DNA of 64,000 bases, from the NCBI RefSeq assembly GCF_037042795.1, contig NC_089648.1, forward strand, positions 52,974,201 to 53,038,200. The letters run 5' to 3'. The notes beneath the pieces are model-generated. The model did not search any database. It was given only the letters and a program-made list of their open reading frames with translations, and was not told where the DNA came from. Each line of letters opens with the position of its first letter. The first letter of the stretch is position 1. A program made the position numbers and the translations under genes. Below, in pieces: positions 25,201-36,270 of the stretch. The stretch comes from Molothrus aeneus. Its lineage: Eukaryota; Chordata; Aves; Passeriformes; Icteridae.

Positions 25201-28200
25201 CATCCCCCTCCTCAGCACCTGCACTGTTTACACACAATTTCTGTCCGTGACAAAATCCCTTCCTGGCTGCGGGGATTCACCCAGCTCACCATCACTACAA
25301 AAGAAATATGGGGGTCACTTGATGTGATGCTGGCTGAATGAATTATGGGTCCAACTCTGCTTATATGAGTGTCCTTACATCAGAAAAAAACCCCTCCCTG
25401 TGCTGCTGAAAGGCAGCTCCTCCTAGGAGCCTGACCTTCATTTTTTTAGAGGACGTTATTCTAGCTGAAGGTGAATTTATATAAAAGCTACAGAGAGAAT
25501 GCAACAAAAAACCTGAAAATAAAGATCCTGTTTTTAATATGGATGTATGAATATCTCCTCCACAGGTTTGCACAGCAACAGCCTTGAGTGGAAAAATCAC
25601 CATGCTAGACATTTTGTGTAAACTGCCCAATCTGTTGCTCTCACATTCCTCACACAATCATAAAGCCTATTACCTCCCCAAGGCCATAACTGTGATGCGG
25701 CTGGACAGAATATCCTGAACAATGAGAGGAAAACTCTACAATAAAAAACAAAGCTAGGGGTTGGGATTTGTGGCAATATATCTGGGGCAGTGATTCAACC
25801 TGTGGTTGTAATTATTCTCTGAAAAAGCAGCAAAAACTCAGTCATTCAGAGGGAAAGTCTTACAGGGCATTGCTATAAAAAGACCCAAACAGTACTGCCT
25901 CTGATGCATAAAAATATCTACTTGTATAAAACAACCAGGTTACCCCATCACTCTAGGTTAATTATGTAAAAACAGTTATCACCACTGCTGGCTAAAAGCA
26001 GAAATAATACTCAGCTCCTGAAAGAAAAGGATTCACTTTGTTAAGTTTAACATGCTACTCGGAGAGATACTTTCTAATGATGCAGAGTAAGTTGAGAACA
26101 CAAATCTCACTTAATTTGAGGCTAGAGGTAAACCTAAGCTGGGGTTTACAGCCTGAGTCAATATTCTTCCTCTGTCTTCCCAGTCTTCCTAAATCAGCAA
26201 AGACAGGGACCATCAAGAACATATGGGATGCCAACCAGGACATAATCAGCAAAACATGGGACATTCTGAGCATACAAGGCAGATGATCACTCAGAAAGAT
26301 GTTGATGTCCTTATGCCTATTCATTTATCTACTTGAATCAAAGGAATGGAGGAGGAGGGGGAATGGGTATTAGTAAGCAGGGAGGGAGTCTAGGCATGAT
26401 TAACAATAGGTGTGAGACAGGAAGAACTAGATTAAACTGATCCATATGCAAATGATCTGAGTCTGATTGAATCAAACCATGCACAGTTTAATGACTATGG
26501 TAAGATGCCTTTATCTCTGCTTGGATGTGTTCTGAAAAGGACTGCTCCAAGATAAAACAGTTTAATAAGGAGGTTTTTCATTAAACCTTCGATCTGCATT
26601 TGCATTTCTCTCTCTGAGCAACACAGCTTTCCTCAACGTCCATTACTTTTCAAGAGATTAGTGGGTAGGGATTGTTGACACACACCTTAGGGCATTGCAT
26701 ACTTAACATGTGCATGAGTTTTAGCTTAGTCCTTCATGACCTGGGTAAAACATCTCAGAATGAAGACTAAGTGGAAAAGTCTTACTTTTTTGCTTATCTA
26801 CTGAGCATTCTTTGTCCTTCTGTTATTTTGAAGTTATGTAAAATCTTTTCAGTATTCATACACTGATACAGAGAGAGAACATATCTTGAGTACTTACAGC
26901 ATCACAGGCTAGAATCAGAATGGCATCACGGCTGCAGCAGGGTGATAACTCCAGCTTCTGTGAAGTTAATCTAATTCTGTGGTACTGTAGCTGAGGTCTA
27001 GTCCTCTATTTATAAACTATATGTTGGTTTCTTCCAAGTGGCTGCTGTTGAACATTGAACAAGGTGGCTAGGCACTGCCTCAGCCTCACCTGTTGTATGC
27101 TCTGCTTACTGTTACAGGTGCTAGTGAAATAAAATGGAGGCAACCTTCTCCTTCTTGTGCAAGTAAGACGGGGAAATCTCCTGGGCTCTCAGGCTGATCA
27201 CAGGAATGACAGCTGTACTCAGACTGCAGCAGAAGTGGCATGTAGTAAGTGGCTGCTTACTTGGGCACAGTAAGCAGCCCAAGTTCCTCCAGCTTGAAGA
27301 GATCTAACCTGGCTGGAACATTTTTTAGTTACCAAATATGGATACTGTGACCTTCCTCACTCAGGGCAAAGTTTTCCTGTCCAAGTACTGTGTTTTTCTC
27401 TAAAGCCTGTGTAGACACTAACATCTGTGTTCACATACTACATATTGCAGACAGAAAGTGCTTCAATCTCAAAGTGCTGATGCTGCATAGTCACTCTCCA
27501 GCTAATACAGACAAATAAATACCAGTGGTCATCCAAATGCCTTCATGAAGAAGTCACTTTTCACAGCACCTATAGTTAGTCTGTGCAATAAGGAACTTCT
27601 GAACTAGGCTGGTTGTCTACCTACTCAACCTCAGCTTCAACTGATCACCTTCATCCTTATATTATGAACATGAGAAATTTCAATAGAAACAGGGCACTTA
27701 AAAAATTTTCCATTTATTTCAACAGAAACAATCACAGGCCTAAATGCCTTGCAGATTGGGAATCCAAACCTCTTATTGCATGTTCCATCATTATTAACAT
27801 CATTACTTCTTTTCCATCCCTGGGCTGCTTCATGACTTTAGAAATTTCTGGGTTTATATTCCTTTGAATACAATGTATGCTTATGTCATATATTCAAATT
27901 ACTTTGATTTGAGTTTCACTTCTATATCTTTTAGTTTTCTTGACTCTATGTTGATGTGTCTGCAGTTTTGCTTTTCATCATTAATTCTGGCTCAGCAGCT
28001 ACCAAATCCTTTCTTATCTTAGATCATAGGTTTTCCCTGTATATATAACACTACAGCTATACCATCTTTCCTCACAGACTATGGATCCCACAGCAGTAGG
28101 AGGAAGAATCTTCTTAACCCAGTCATAAAACACAGTTGTACCAACAGTTAGAAGAGTCCTACTTCTGTCCTAGCTTACTGTTATTTCTTATCATCTAAGG

Positions 28201-28380
28201 TATCCCAATGCTGATGGTTCAGGGGTGGTCAGGGTAACAGAACAACTCAGTTATCAGTGGCAGAGAACTTACATGCCCGTGTGCCTTGTGAGAAAATGCA
28301 CTCCCAGGACTTGGTATGAAGGAGGTAGTTTGGAAGCTGGCACACACCTCCTTACCTCTTGGCATGGTCTAATGTGCAAC
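22259..28380. other. non-coding DNA, no gene recognised
   Basis: Six kilobases with no recognised exon. An ATGCAAAT octamer sits at 26446-26453 next to AT-rich words. Frames near 23635-24145 and 24997-25341 exceed 100 codons but show no domains, no credible splice boundaries and overlapping rivals in other frames. Confidence 0.55.
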
Positions 28381-28381
28381 A

Positions 28382-28750
28382 GAATCATAGAATAATTGAG
28401 GTTGGAAGAAACCTGTAAGACTGAGTCCAACCATTAGCCCAAGTCCACCACTAAACCATGTTCCTAAGCACCACATCAACATGTCTTTGAAATAGCTCCA
28501 GGGATGGTGGCTCAACTTACTCTGCTAGACAGCCTGTTCCAATGTTGACAACCCATTTCATGAAGAAACTTTTCCTAATGCCCAATCTAACCCCCCCCGG
28601 GACAACTTGAGGCCACTTCCTCTTGTCTTATCATTTGTGACTTGGGAGAAGAGGCTGGCACCCTTTTTGAAACAATCTCTTTTTAAGTAGTTGAAGAGAG
28701 TAATAAGATCTCCCGAAGCCTCCTTTTCTCCAGGCTAAACAACCCAAGGG
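28382..28750 (-). mobile_element. CR1 LINE, 5'-truncated, about 370 bp
   Basis: Read on the minus strand, the copy ends at 28382 with the CR1 terminal words ('aatcatagaat' on plus). Further in are 'gaggttggaagaaacctg', 'agtccaaccattagcc', 'gacagcctgttcc', 'gaagaaacttttcctaatgc' and 'cttttctccaggctaaac', in CR1 order. This is the best-preserved CR1 copy in the window. The far end at about 28750 is where similarity stops. Confidence 0.93.
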
Positions 28751-29660
28751 GGATGGATGCTAAAGAAATACAGGACAAAAATACACTGCTTTTCCCAAAA
28801 TGCTTATGCTTGAAATAGAAGTAAATACTGACAGATGAGAGATTCAAAGGGTTAATGGGGGAACATTCACTGAATTTAACTTAAGAGAGATAACTGTACT
28901 GTGTGCTATCTGCCAACGTGCTAATAACAGCTGCATCAATAGACCTTGCTGTCAGGCTCCTGTGGGGGCAGTTCAGAGAATTCCTAATCATCCCTCAAAG
29001 GATCTTGTCTGTCTTCATGGATTAAACAGAGAAATCAGATTGCTAATATGGTGAATTGAAGTTGGATGCTTAAAATTAAGTGATGTGAATGTTACTTTTC
29101 CCCCACTCCCACTTCCCATCTTCTACCTGATGATGGATACTGGCAACAGTGTCAAAGGGCTGCTAAGCTTCATTTGAAGGGAAGCATTTTTAAGGTTAGA
29201 TTTGAAGACAGAGAAGAATGCAATTTTGTGACTGTGGCAGGGAGTTTAAGTGAAATCACAGAGATGGGTGTTGAGAAGTGTAGTGAGTGGCTGATGGAGG
29301 CTGGCACCACCACAGCTCTCCAAGGCATGATATGGAGTGGCCGTACATTTTTAGGCCCACATCTCAGGCACAGTTCCAACCCCCCTTTGATTAGGTGCTG
29401 TCAGATATCTCTCAGAAGTCTCTGCTCTTCTTGGGCTCAATCTGGATTGGTATTAAAACATGAGTTCATACTGGCATCCTTTCTCAGGTGCCTGTTACAA
29501 AGAACAAATTCATCATCTTGCAGTGAACTGCTTGGGGTAAGATTCTGACCACTCTGTAAGTCTAGTTCACCTTTGGTTTCAGTGACCTCAAGACCCATTG
29601 ATTCAGTTCTAAACATTTTCATCTTATGTAGGTGGGCATCCCTGTTCCAGTGGTGGTCTG
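28751..29660. other. non-coding DNA between CR1 and the TTCCC array
   Basis: A 124-codon plus-strand frame at 29174-29548 is the longest here. It has no recognisable domain and no matching splice sites, so it is not called as a gene. Confidence 0.5.
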
Positions 29661-29661
29661 G

Positions 29662-29844
29662 CCCTTCCCTTCCCTTCCCTTCCCTTCCCTTCCCTTCCCT
29701 TCCCTTCCCTTCCCTTCCCTTCCCTTCCCTTCCCTTCCCTTCCCTTCCCTTCCCTTCCCTTCCCTTCCCTTCCCTTCCCTTCCCTTCCCTTCCCTTCCCT
29801 TCCCTTCCCTTCCCTTCCCTTCCCTTCCCTTCCCTTCCCTTCCC
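29662..29844. repeat. (TTCCC)36 pentanucleotide array; (GGGAA)n on the minus strand
   Basis: After an initial CCC, 36 perfect TTCCC units run without a single interruption (29665-29844). The minus strand carries 37 GGG runs spaced by AA, satisfying the G-quadruplex pattern many times over. The pure purine/pyrimidine strand split also permits triplex DNA. The 74- to 113-codon frames covering it (Phe-Pro-Ser-Leu-Pro or Glu-Gly-Lys-Gly-Arg repeats) are products of the array. Perfection points to a young, length-variable locus, or to an assembly estimate of its length. Confidence 0.98.
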
Positions 29845-31683
29845 TCACAGATGGGAAGGATAAGTCTGTCTGATTTCAGATTTCTAGCATCTGTTGAACA
29901 TGACAAACTCCTTGCAGTCATCTCAGTTGTCCAGTTTCTATTTTCCCGTTATAATCAGAGGAGCTGCCATTGACAATCACTCCAGACCTGTTGTGAATAT
30001 TTAAAACCTTTATAACTTTTTGAGTGTCAGTTGTGGAATAGGTCTGATGACTGTGATCTAGGATGAGTAAGGACTTTTTGGACTCCTCCCATTAATTCAT
30101 GGTGGGAAGCAAAGCTGTCAAAAACATCTGCTATTAATGCCAGCAGAGTGTGCTTCTGCTTTATTTGTGTAATTTTATTCTGACACCTTAGTCCCATGTC
30201 ATTTGTACTTTTGCCCCTAGGATCAACACTGGATTCTGTATTGAGAGTTGAGAGCAGGTATTTATTGTAGCCTTTGAGCCATACCTAAATGATGTTTGAT
30301 CTCATTGCCATTATCATAGCATAGCTCTCTCTTTCTTCTTCCCAATTCTCTTTCATTCATAAGGCTGAAAGATGTTTTAATCTTTATGCAATTTCCTCTT
30401 CAAGGTCTAAATCACCTTGATATTTGGCAACATTGATTCTGTCTTTCCCTTCTTGATTGCACAATCTTAGAGAATTTCCTGAATAATAAAAATTATGTCC
30501 ATATATGCAAACATGGTCATAAGGTATCTTTTGGCACATTTTCTCTATTTATTATATCTAATTTATACAGGATTTGTATTAGTCCAAATGTGTTCTTTAG
30601 CAGGTCCGATCCAATTTCTGTTTAAGTCCATGGCACTTTCATGATAGATCTTAATGGTCATGGGATTTAGCCCAAAGCCTGGTGTATTTAAGTCAGTTTT
30701 AATCTGAAGGGCCTGTAATAAAACCAATGACTTTGATCTTCTTTTCTGGGAGTTCAACTGAATCAGAGACTTTAATTTTTCTTTTTTAACCTCAAGTAAC
30801 TGCATTTTAGCTGGGTGACTGTGAGGACAGTCCTCTTCTGCACAAGCTGTTCTTCTGGTTTAGAACAGTGCATAGGACTTTGGACTATGAAGGAAACTAT
30901 TTTCATTACAGGCAAAAGTGGGAATACATTACATAGAAACTTTACTATAAAAATTATCTATTTCTATTAAGGCCTAGTAATTATAAGCATGTGTGTGTGT
31001 ATATGTGTGTGTATGTATGTATATTTACACATACATACAGGAGCTGTATTTATGAATGAAGTTCAATGTTTTTTTTTCTAACAGGACACTAAAGCAGCAC
31101 TTGCCCTCTTCACCGTTACTGGATTCTTTTTTGGGCTGTATTGTGATATCTTTTATAATCCGGGCTTCTCAAATAGCACTTGTGATGAAATTTTTCCCTG
31201 ATATGCTTTTCTATCCAGTAGGAATTGACTGTATATTACCAAACTGTTACCAAGTAGTAACTTACAGATGCTGTCAAGATTGGCTTGATATGAACTGGTG
31301 AGCTGGAGGTGAGGGAATAACTTACTAACCATCCTTTTAAGCCACATTTTACCCAGCACTGACAATTTAACAGAATTGCCAGAATGCTCATCTATTACAA
31401 TCACAAATCAGATGCCCAACAACCTTAGTGTTTTAATCTTACTGTGTCTTTGTTTCTCCCCTTGTTTTCTGTTTCCCCTCTGCCCCTAACACATACGAAC
31501 ACAGAGACTTTCCGCTTTTATAAATACAATAGATGTTGTTGTCAGTTCAGATAAGAGCAAACGCCAGATAGGATAGCAATATTTTCAGTCCTGGCAAATG
31601 CAATCATAAGTTCAGTTTATTAATATTGCAACAGTTGCACTAAATGAGATCACTTGGATAACAAAACATTTATCAACAAAACG
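29845..31683. other. non-coding DNA, no gene recognised
   Basis: AT-rich sequence with a mixed (TG)n/(TATG)n tract and inverted repeat listed separately. No exon or transposon is recognised. Confidence 0.55.
30989..31038. repeat. (TG)n/(GTAT)n tract containing a 13-bp inverted repeat
   Basis: Alternating TG and GTAT units are followed by their near complement. The arms 31011-31023 and 31026-31038 pair at 12 of 13 positions around a two-base centre. The arms follow from the repeat type: GTAT units meet ATAC units. Cruciform or Z-DNA formation is possible but not shown. Confidence 0.9.
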
Positions 31684-31697
31684 CTGCCACCTACTGA
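31684..31697 (-). promoter_or_regulatory. CTCF-like core motif
   Basis: The plus strand reads CTGCCACCTACTGA, which on the minus strand matches 13 of 14 positions of CCASYAGRKGGCRS (only the first base differs). The CCACCTACTG form is a common version of real CTCF sites. Same orientation as the sites at 7.74 kb and 50.02 kb. Confidence 0.4.
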
Positions 31698-34216
31698 AGT
31701 TTTGCAAACAGCCCAGATGATTGGATAAGATCACAAATTCACTCTGTCACAAGCTTATGGTCTTTGCTGAAATCGTTCTGAGGGAAAAAAAGCAAGAATG
31801 ATAACCAGCAGAACAAGACAAGACATCTCTTTCATGCAGTCTGTTCAGCAAGTGTAAATCCTGGAGAGCAACCTCCAAAGAGGAAAGGAGATTTGGCTCT
31901 TCGTGCTCACTATGCCGTGGAGTTTTCAAGCATTGTGGCTAGGGAACTCATCAAACACTTTGGCTTACAGCCTATTATAAACTTCCAGTTTTCTTGTGCT
32001 GATGTTCAAAGCTTCTATCCAGGCCCTACTAAACTTGCCCTACTAAACTTGCCCTACTAAACATTACAACTTGCCAGCTTTTTGTTGTGTTGCACCACCC
32101 TAGATTAAAAAGGCTTTTAAATAAATATAAAAGAAATCTTAGTGATTACAACAAATCTTGTGAATTTTCTTTTGCAAGATCTCAACCAACTAAAAATTTT
32201 TATTATTTCAGTATGGAACCAGGCATGCCATGAAACAAGAAGTCCTGCACACCATACAGGTGTGTCAACCAGCAGATGATTAGACATGCAAGGGCTGATA
32301 AGGCTTTGGATAGGAATTGTTGTCCCCACTTGAAACTGCAGACAGCAGCTCTAGACTGCCATAACCTAAATTGGCTTTTAGGTAAGAATGTGAATCTCAT
32401 TTCCTAGAGTCTTGGGAGAACTGCTTTGTGAATTTAGCTGTTAGTTATTGGTAGAAATATTTAAAAGAAATGCAAACAAAATTATTCATGGTGCAACTAT
32501 TTTTTTACATTATGGGTAGAAAGGAGTATTTATGTTAATCAAGTAAAGCAAACTCAAAGAGTCAGGACAGCATAGTTTAGGAATTACAGTCTTAGTGCAC
32601 TTACTTCATGCAATGGGTGACCCATCTTACTCTTACAATAATATTCAGTTTCTGATCTGTACTGATCACAAAATTAATACTTACCCCTGGAACATGGATG
32701 CTAAAGTTATAGACAACTTTCAGGGCATGAAATAATGTCTGCTTTTTAAGACGACTACAACAGACCATTTAAACATGAGCATAACTTCAAGCATGGGAGT
32801 AATTCCATTGAAATAAACAGGACTACTCAAACATTTCTGATTTTGCATGTGCTTCTGTGCTCTGCTAGCTCAGGGGCTAAGAATGGATATGCTTATTTAA
32901 AACAGTGTTTATCTACTAAGCCTATGTTCAGCATTACTGATTCCTTTCCCTTTCATCAGACAGATACAAGGACTTCTCAATTTTTCTAGCCTCCTTCTGG
33001 GTCAGTGTCTTGGGGTGACTGTATGATACTGTATCCCCTATAATCTGCTTTCTTTTAATCATTTCTTCTTAATTTGTCTCCAAACCGAGACAGTCAGTTT
33101 CAAACTTTATTCTGCCTTACAACACGTTTGCATTTTATATCTGACGTAGAAAACAGCTATAAATCCAAACCCTGAGTCCTGAGGCAGTAAAGTGGATGAC
33201 TAGATAGGAAACACTCAGAGGTTAGTCTAGATTAGGGGATGCAATTGATATTAGGCTGGAGCTGGATCTTCCTGACCTAATTTTGGACATTTTTGCACTG
33301 GGAAACAGGACCTCCTTTCTTTGGATTTAGCGCTTTGTGACTGCCTTTGGGTTCCTCTTCACAACTTGACTAACCCTGGATTCATTCTCACTTCCTAATG
33401 CAGGAATTGTCCTTACTGCTGTGATGCCAAGACTGTTTCATGCAGGACATGAACACACATACTCACTACTGTTTTGAGATACTCCCGCTAGTGACAAGCC
33501 AGACCCAGAATCGTTAACTTGACTCAGCCACTATGTTTAACTCTTTTACAGTAAAACCTACAACATCTTTTAGTCTTCAGAGAGTTTTTAAACATGGATT
33601 ATGAAGGGTTAGTTATCCTGGTGGACCTGTAATGTGTATCCAGCGCCAGCTCTACCATCTTTCTTGCCGCGTAAGCAGGGCAAAACCTGAAATCCCCACT
33701 GTGGGCTACCTGGAACTGGTATTACCAGATATAAGCTCAGACTAGTTTAGGTAGGCTTTGGCTTTAAGCTGTGCTTTGCTGCAGCTGCTCTCCAACACAA
33801 AGGAACTTCAAAGGGTTTTGACTCCACTCGGGGACACTGCAGCCAGCACATCTGCTAGCTGTGGAGATGAAAGTGACTGTTTAATACACACCATTGCCCT
33901 AACAAATGCGCAGGTGCAATTTCTGGCTGGAGCTCTTCACATTGGCCTGTCTGTATTTAACTTCTTCTATCAGGACTTGTGGTTATTTCTGAGCTCAGAG
34001 CTCCTGGCCTGTCGCTCAGCGATGTCATTCCTCTAATAGCAACTAGAGATTGCTTCTTCCATGGGCATCTGCAGACTTTCCACAGTTGTACTGTACCTTG
34101 CCCTGCGTCCACATTAGTGAATGGCTGTGAGAAGCCACTCCTATTGTGGAAGTGGCTCAGAGAAGATACATGAGAATACAGTTTTTAAAGACAAGCTATT
34201 CATAAAGCCAAGAAAA
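31698..34216. other. non-coding DNA, no gene recognised
   Basis: No exon recognised. It holds a three-copy 14-bp tandem repeat listed separately. A 92-codon frame at 33758-34036 has no known domain. Confidence 0.55.
32023..32064. repeat. three tandem copies of a 14-bp unit
   Basis: The unit GCCCTACTAAACTT is repeated exactly at 32023-32036 and 32037-32050, then once more with a single change (AT for TT at the end) at 32051-32064. It is a short minisatellite in otherwise unique sequence. Confidence 0.97.
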
Positions 34217-34259
34217 CATTGATTTAGGGCCAAAGTCCCACTGCAGCCCTAAATCAATG
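34217..34259. repeat. perfect 14-bp inverted repeat (hairpin) with 15-base loop
   Basis: CATTGATTTAGGGC at 34217-34230 is the exact reverse complement of GCCCTAAATCAATG at 34246-34259. The 15-base loop is unpaired and pairing stops abruptly on both sides. At 43 bases it is shorter than a typical pre-microRNA, and no transposon body is recognised beside it. Confidence 0.95.
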
Positions 34260-36146
34260 CCCTATTGGGGGCATGCTCACTCTGCCCAGGGCAGAGCCAT
34301 GTCACCTGCTCCCAGGAGCAAGACAGCTGTGTCTGTGGGGCTTTCCAGACCTCCAGTGAAACACTGCTCATGGCAACTGTGCTCCATCATTAGAGGCTCC
34401 AGGGGGATGTACAGGACCATCCTGAGGTATATGTACCCACGAATAGGTATGGCAGCCTATTTAAAAAAGAGTGTATGCAGCCAGGCTTTCATGCTCAGTG
34501 TGGAGCTTGGCACGTTTTGCCCTTACAGATCTATGTGTCCTGTGAGTTGGGATGGGGGGCAGGGAGGAATAATTTTGAGAAATCATTTTATTCTCAAGTC
34601 TGGAGTGGCATCAGGGTGATGAAATGAGCTCTTTCTGTAGTGAGGGAAGTCTCTAAGCTGTTAGAAGAAGCTGTGGCTCAAACACAATTTTTAACCTTCT
34701 TATAATCATTGCTTGGCTTTCTAAACTATTGGTGGGGTGGAAGGAGAGATCTTGTGGAGCTGTCTACTAGGCAGCACTGTCCCATTTGGGTGGTGTCATG
34801 ATAAATGCCTACACAATATGCTAGCTCTCAGGTTGGAGAAAATAACTGCATTGGTATTGCTACCATGGCAGATATGATATCCTTGATGTGCATCTTCTGG
34901 AAAAATCACTGTTCTCCACCTCTTGCTGCACAAGCACACTAACAAAATTTAACATCAAAAATCTATTAAGATTTTTAGTAGCAAGTCAAGCAGTGTATTT
35001 TAGGAGATTTTTCTATTCAACCACAGTGGAAAAAACATTTTACTCCATCCAGATAGAATTTCTGAAGGCACCACATCTAGAGGTTCTCTCTTGCATATGA
35101 CTTACCTGGATGTCTTACAAGTAAAACTCTTTATGTGTTACATTTTCTAGTTACACCTATTAAAGAAGTTGGGCACTATGTCATTAAATTAGCAATGCCT
35201 ATGAGTTTGTATTTTTGGTCAATAAATCTCTACCAGTAAATACCAGAGCATGATCTCATTTTTCATGTGGAAGTTTAGAGTGGAGCACACATGCAAATAT
35301 TGTCTCTTTGTTTAGCATAGGTTATTATCCTGAGCTATTCCAGAGTGGAGGCAGGGCTTGTGCTGGGGAGAGTTAGGCATGAGGAGCTTGGCTGATTGTG
35401 GCTGGTAAGAATAGCTCCTGGGTGACTGCTATTTGCCCTCTGAGCAGATTAGCTTTGAAATAAAGAACTACTATTTTCAATTCAGCGTCCTCACAAAACT
35501 GACAAATAGGTAAAGTTGTATGAAGGATTTGAAATCCTAGAGCACTGTGACACTGCCATGACAACAGGCATGGCACCCAGCTTCCATGTACCTTGCTAGG
35601 GCATCATATCCTACTGGACTCTAAAGTGTGTCTATGAACTGGCTGCAGGAAATATGGCTGTTACAGAGAAAAATCTTCCAAAAAACCCAGCTACCTGAGA
35701 AACCACCTGAGCTAGCTAGAAGCAAAACAGAATTGACACAAGCAACACTGATACACAAGAAGGTGTGCCTGACAAGAGATGGGCTCCTAAGCAGTCCAGA
35801 CTTGTCACTTTTGTGTACCTCACTGTCAGGAACTTCTGCTGGAGGTGACTACATCTTGATAATTGTTTTTTAAAACCCAGACTGATTTTCAAAGAAGCAG
35901 ATAAATAACACAAACAAGGCAGTTATTGGTGTCTATGGCACTCACTGGACATGTGGGTGTTCAATTCTGCTCACCACTAGCTGTTGTTTTCAGTTCCTGC
36001 CACTCTGGGAAGCACCTGTGAAGAACTGTGTCACTGCCTCAGCAAAATGGTGCACGTCTACTGTCAGAAACATGCACATCTATCTTTTAAATTAGGTGGC
36101 CATGAAGCAGCAGGTTTGATTCTTAAAAGACTGAGTGGAAAGTCTT

Positions 36147-36171
36147 CCTTCCTCCCTCCCTCCCTCCCTCC
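36147..36171. repeat. (CCCT)n tract; compact G-quadruplex motif on the minus strand
   Basis: A CCTT start passes into CCCT units. On the minus strand four or more GGG runs are separated by a single A, the single-base-loop geometry that usually gives very stable parallel quadruplexes. Confidence 0.9.
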
Positions 36172-36234
36172 ATTTGTTTTAAAGGCATACACAAAACTTC
36201 TGGAACTGTCTGCAAATGTGCCAGTGCTAACTCA

Positions 36235-36270
36235 ATTTTTTTTTAATGCAAGAATTTTTTTTAATGCAGA
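36235..36270. repeat. two-copy tandem of a T-run plus AATGCA
   Basis: An 'aattttttttttaatgcaag' unit is followed at once by a slightly shorter copy, 'aattttttttaatgcag'. The pair looks like a local duplication of about 18 bases. Confidence 0.75.

Noticed and set aside
29573..29973. Overlapping open frames of 74-113 codons, proline/leucine-rich or glycine/lysine-rich
   Set aside because: They are translations of the TTCCC array in several frames; the 5-base period leaves all frames open.
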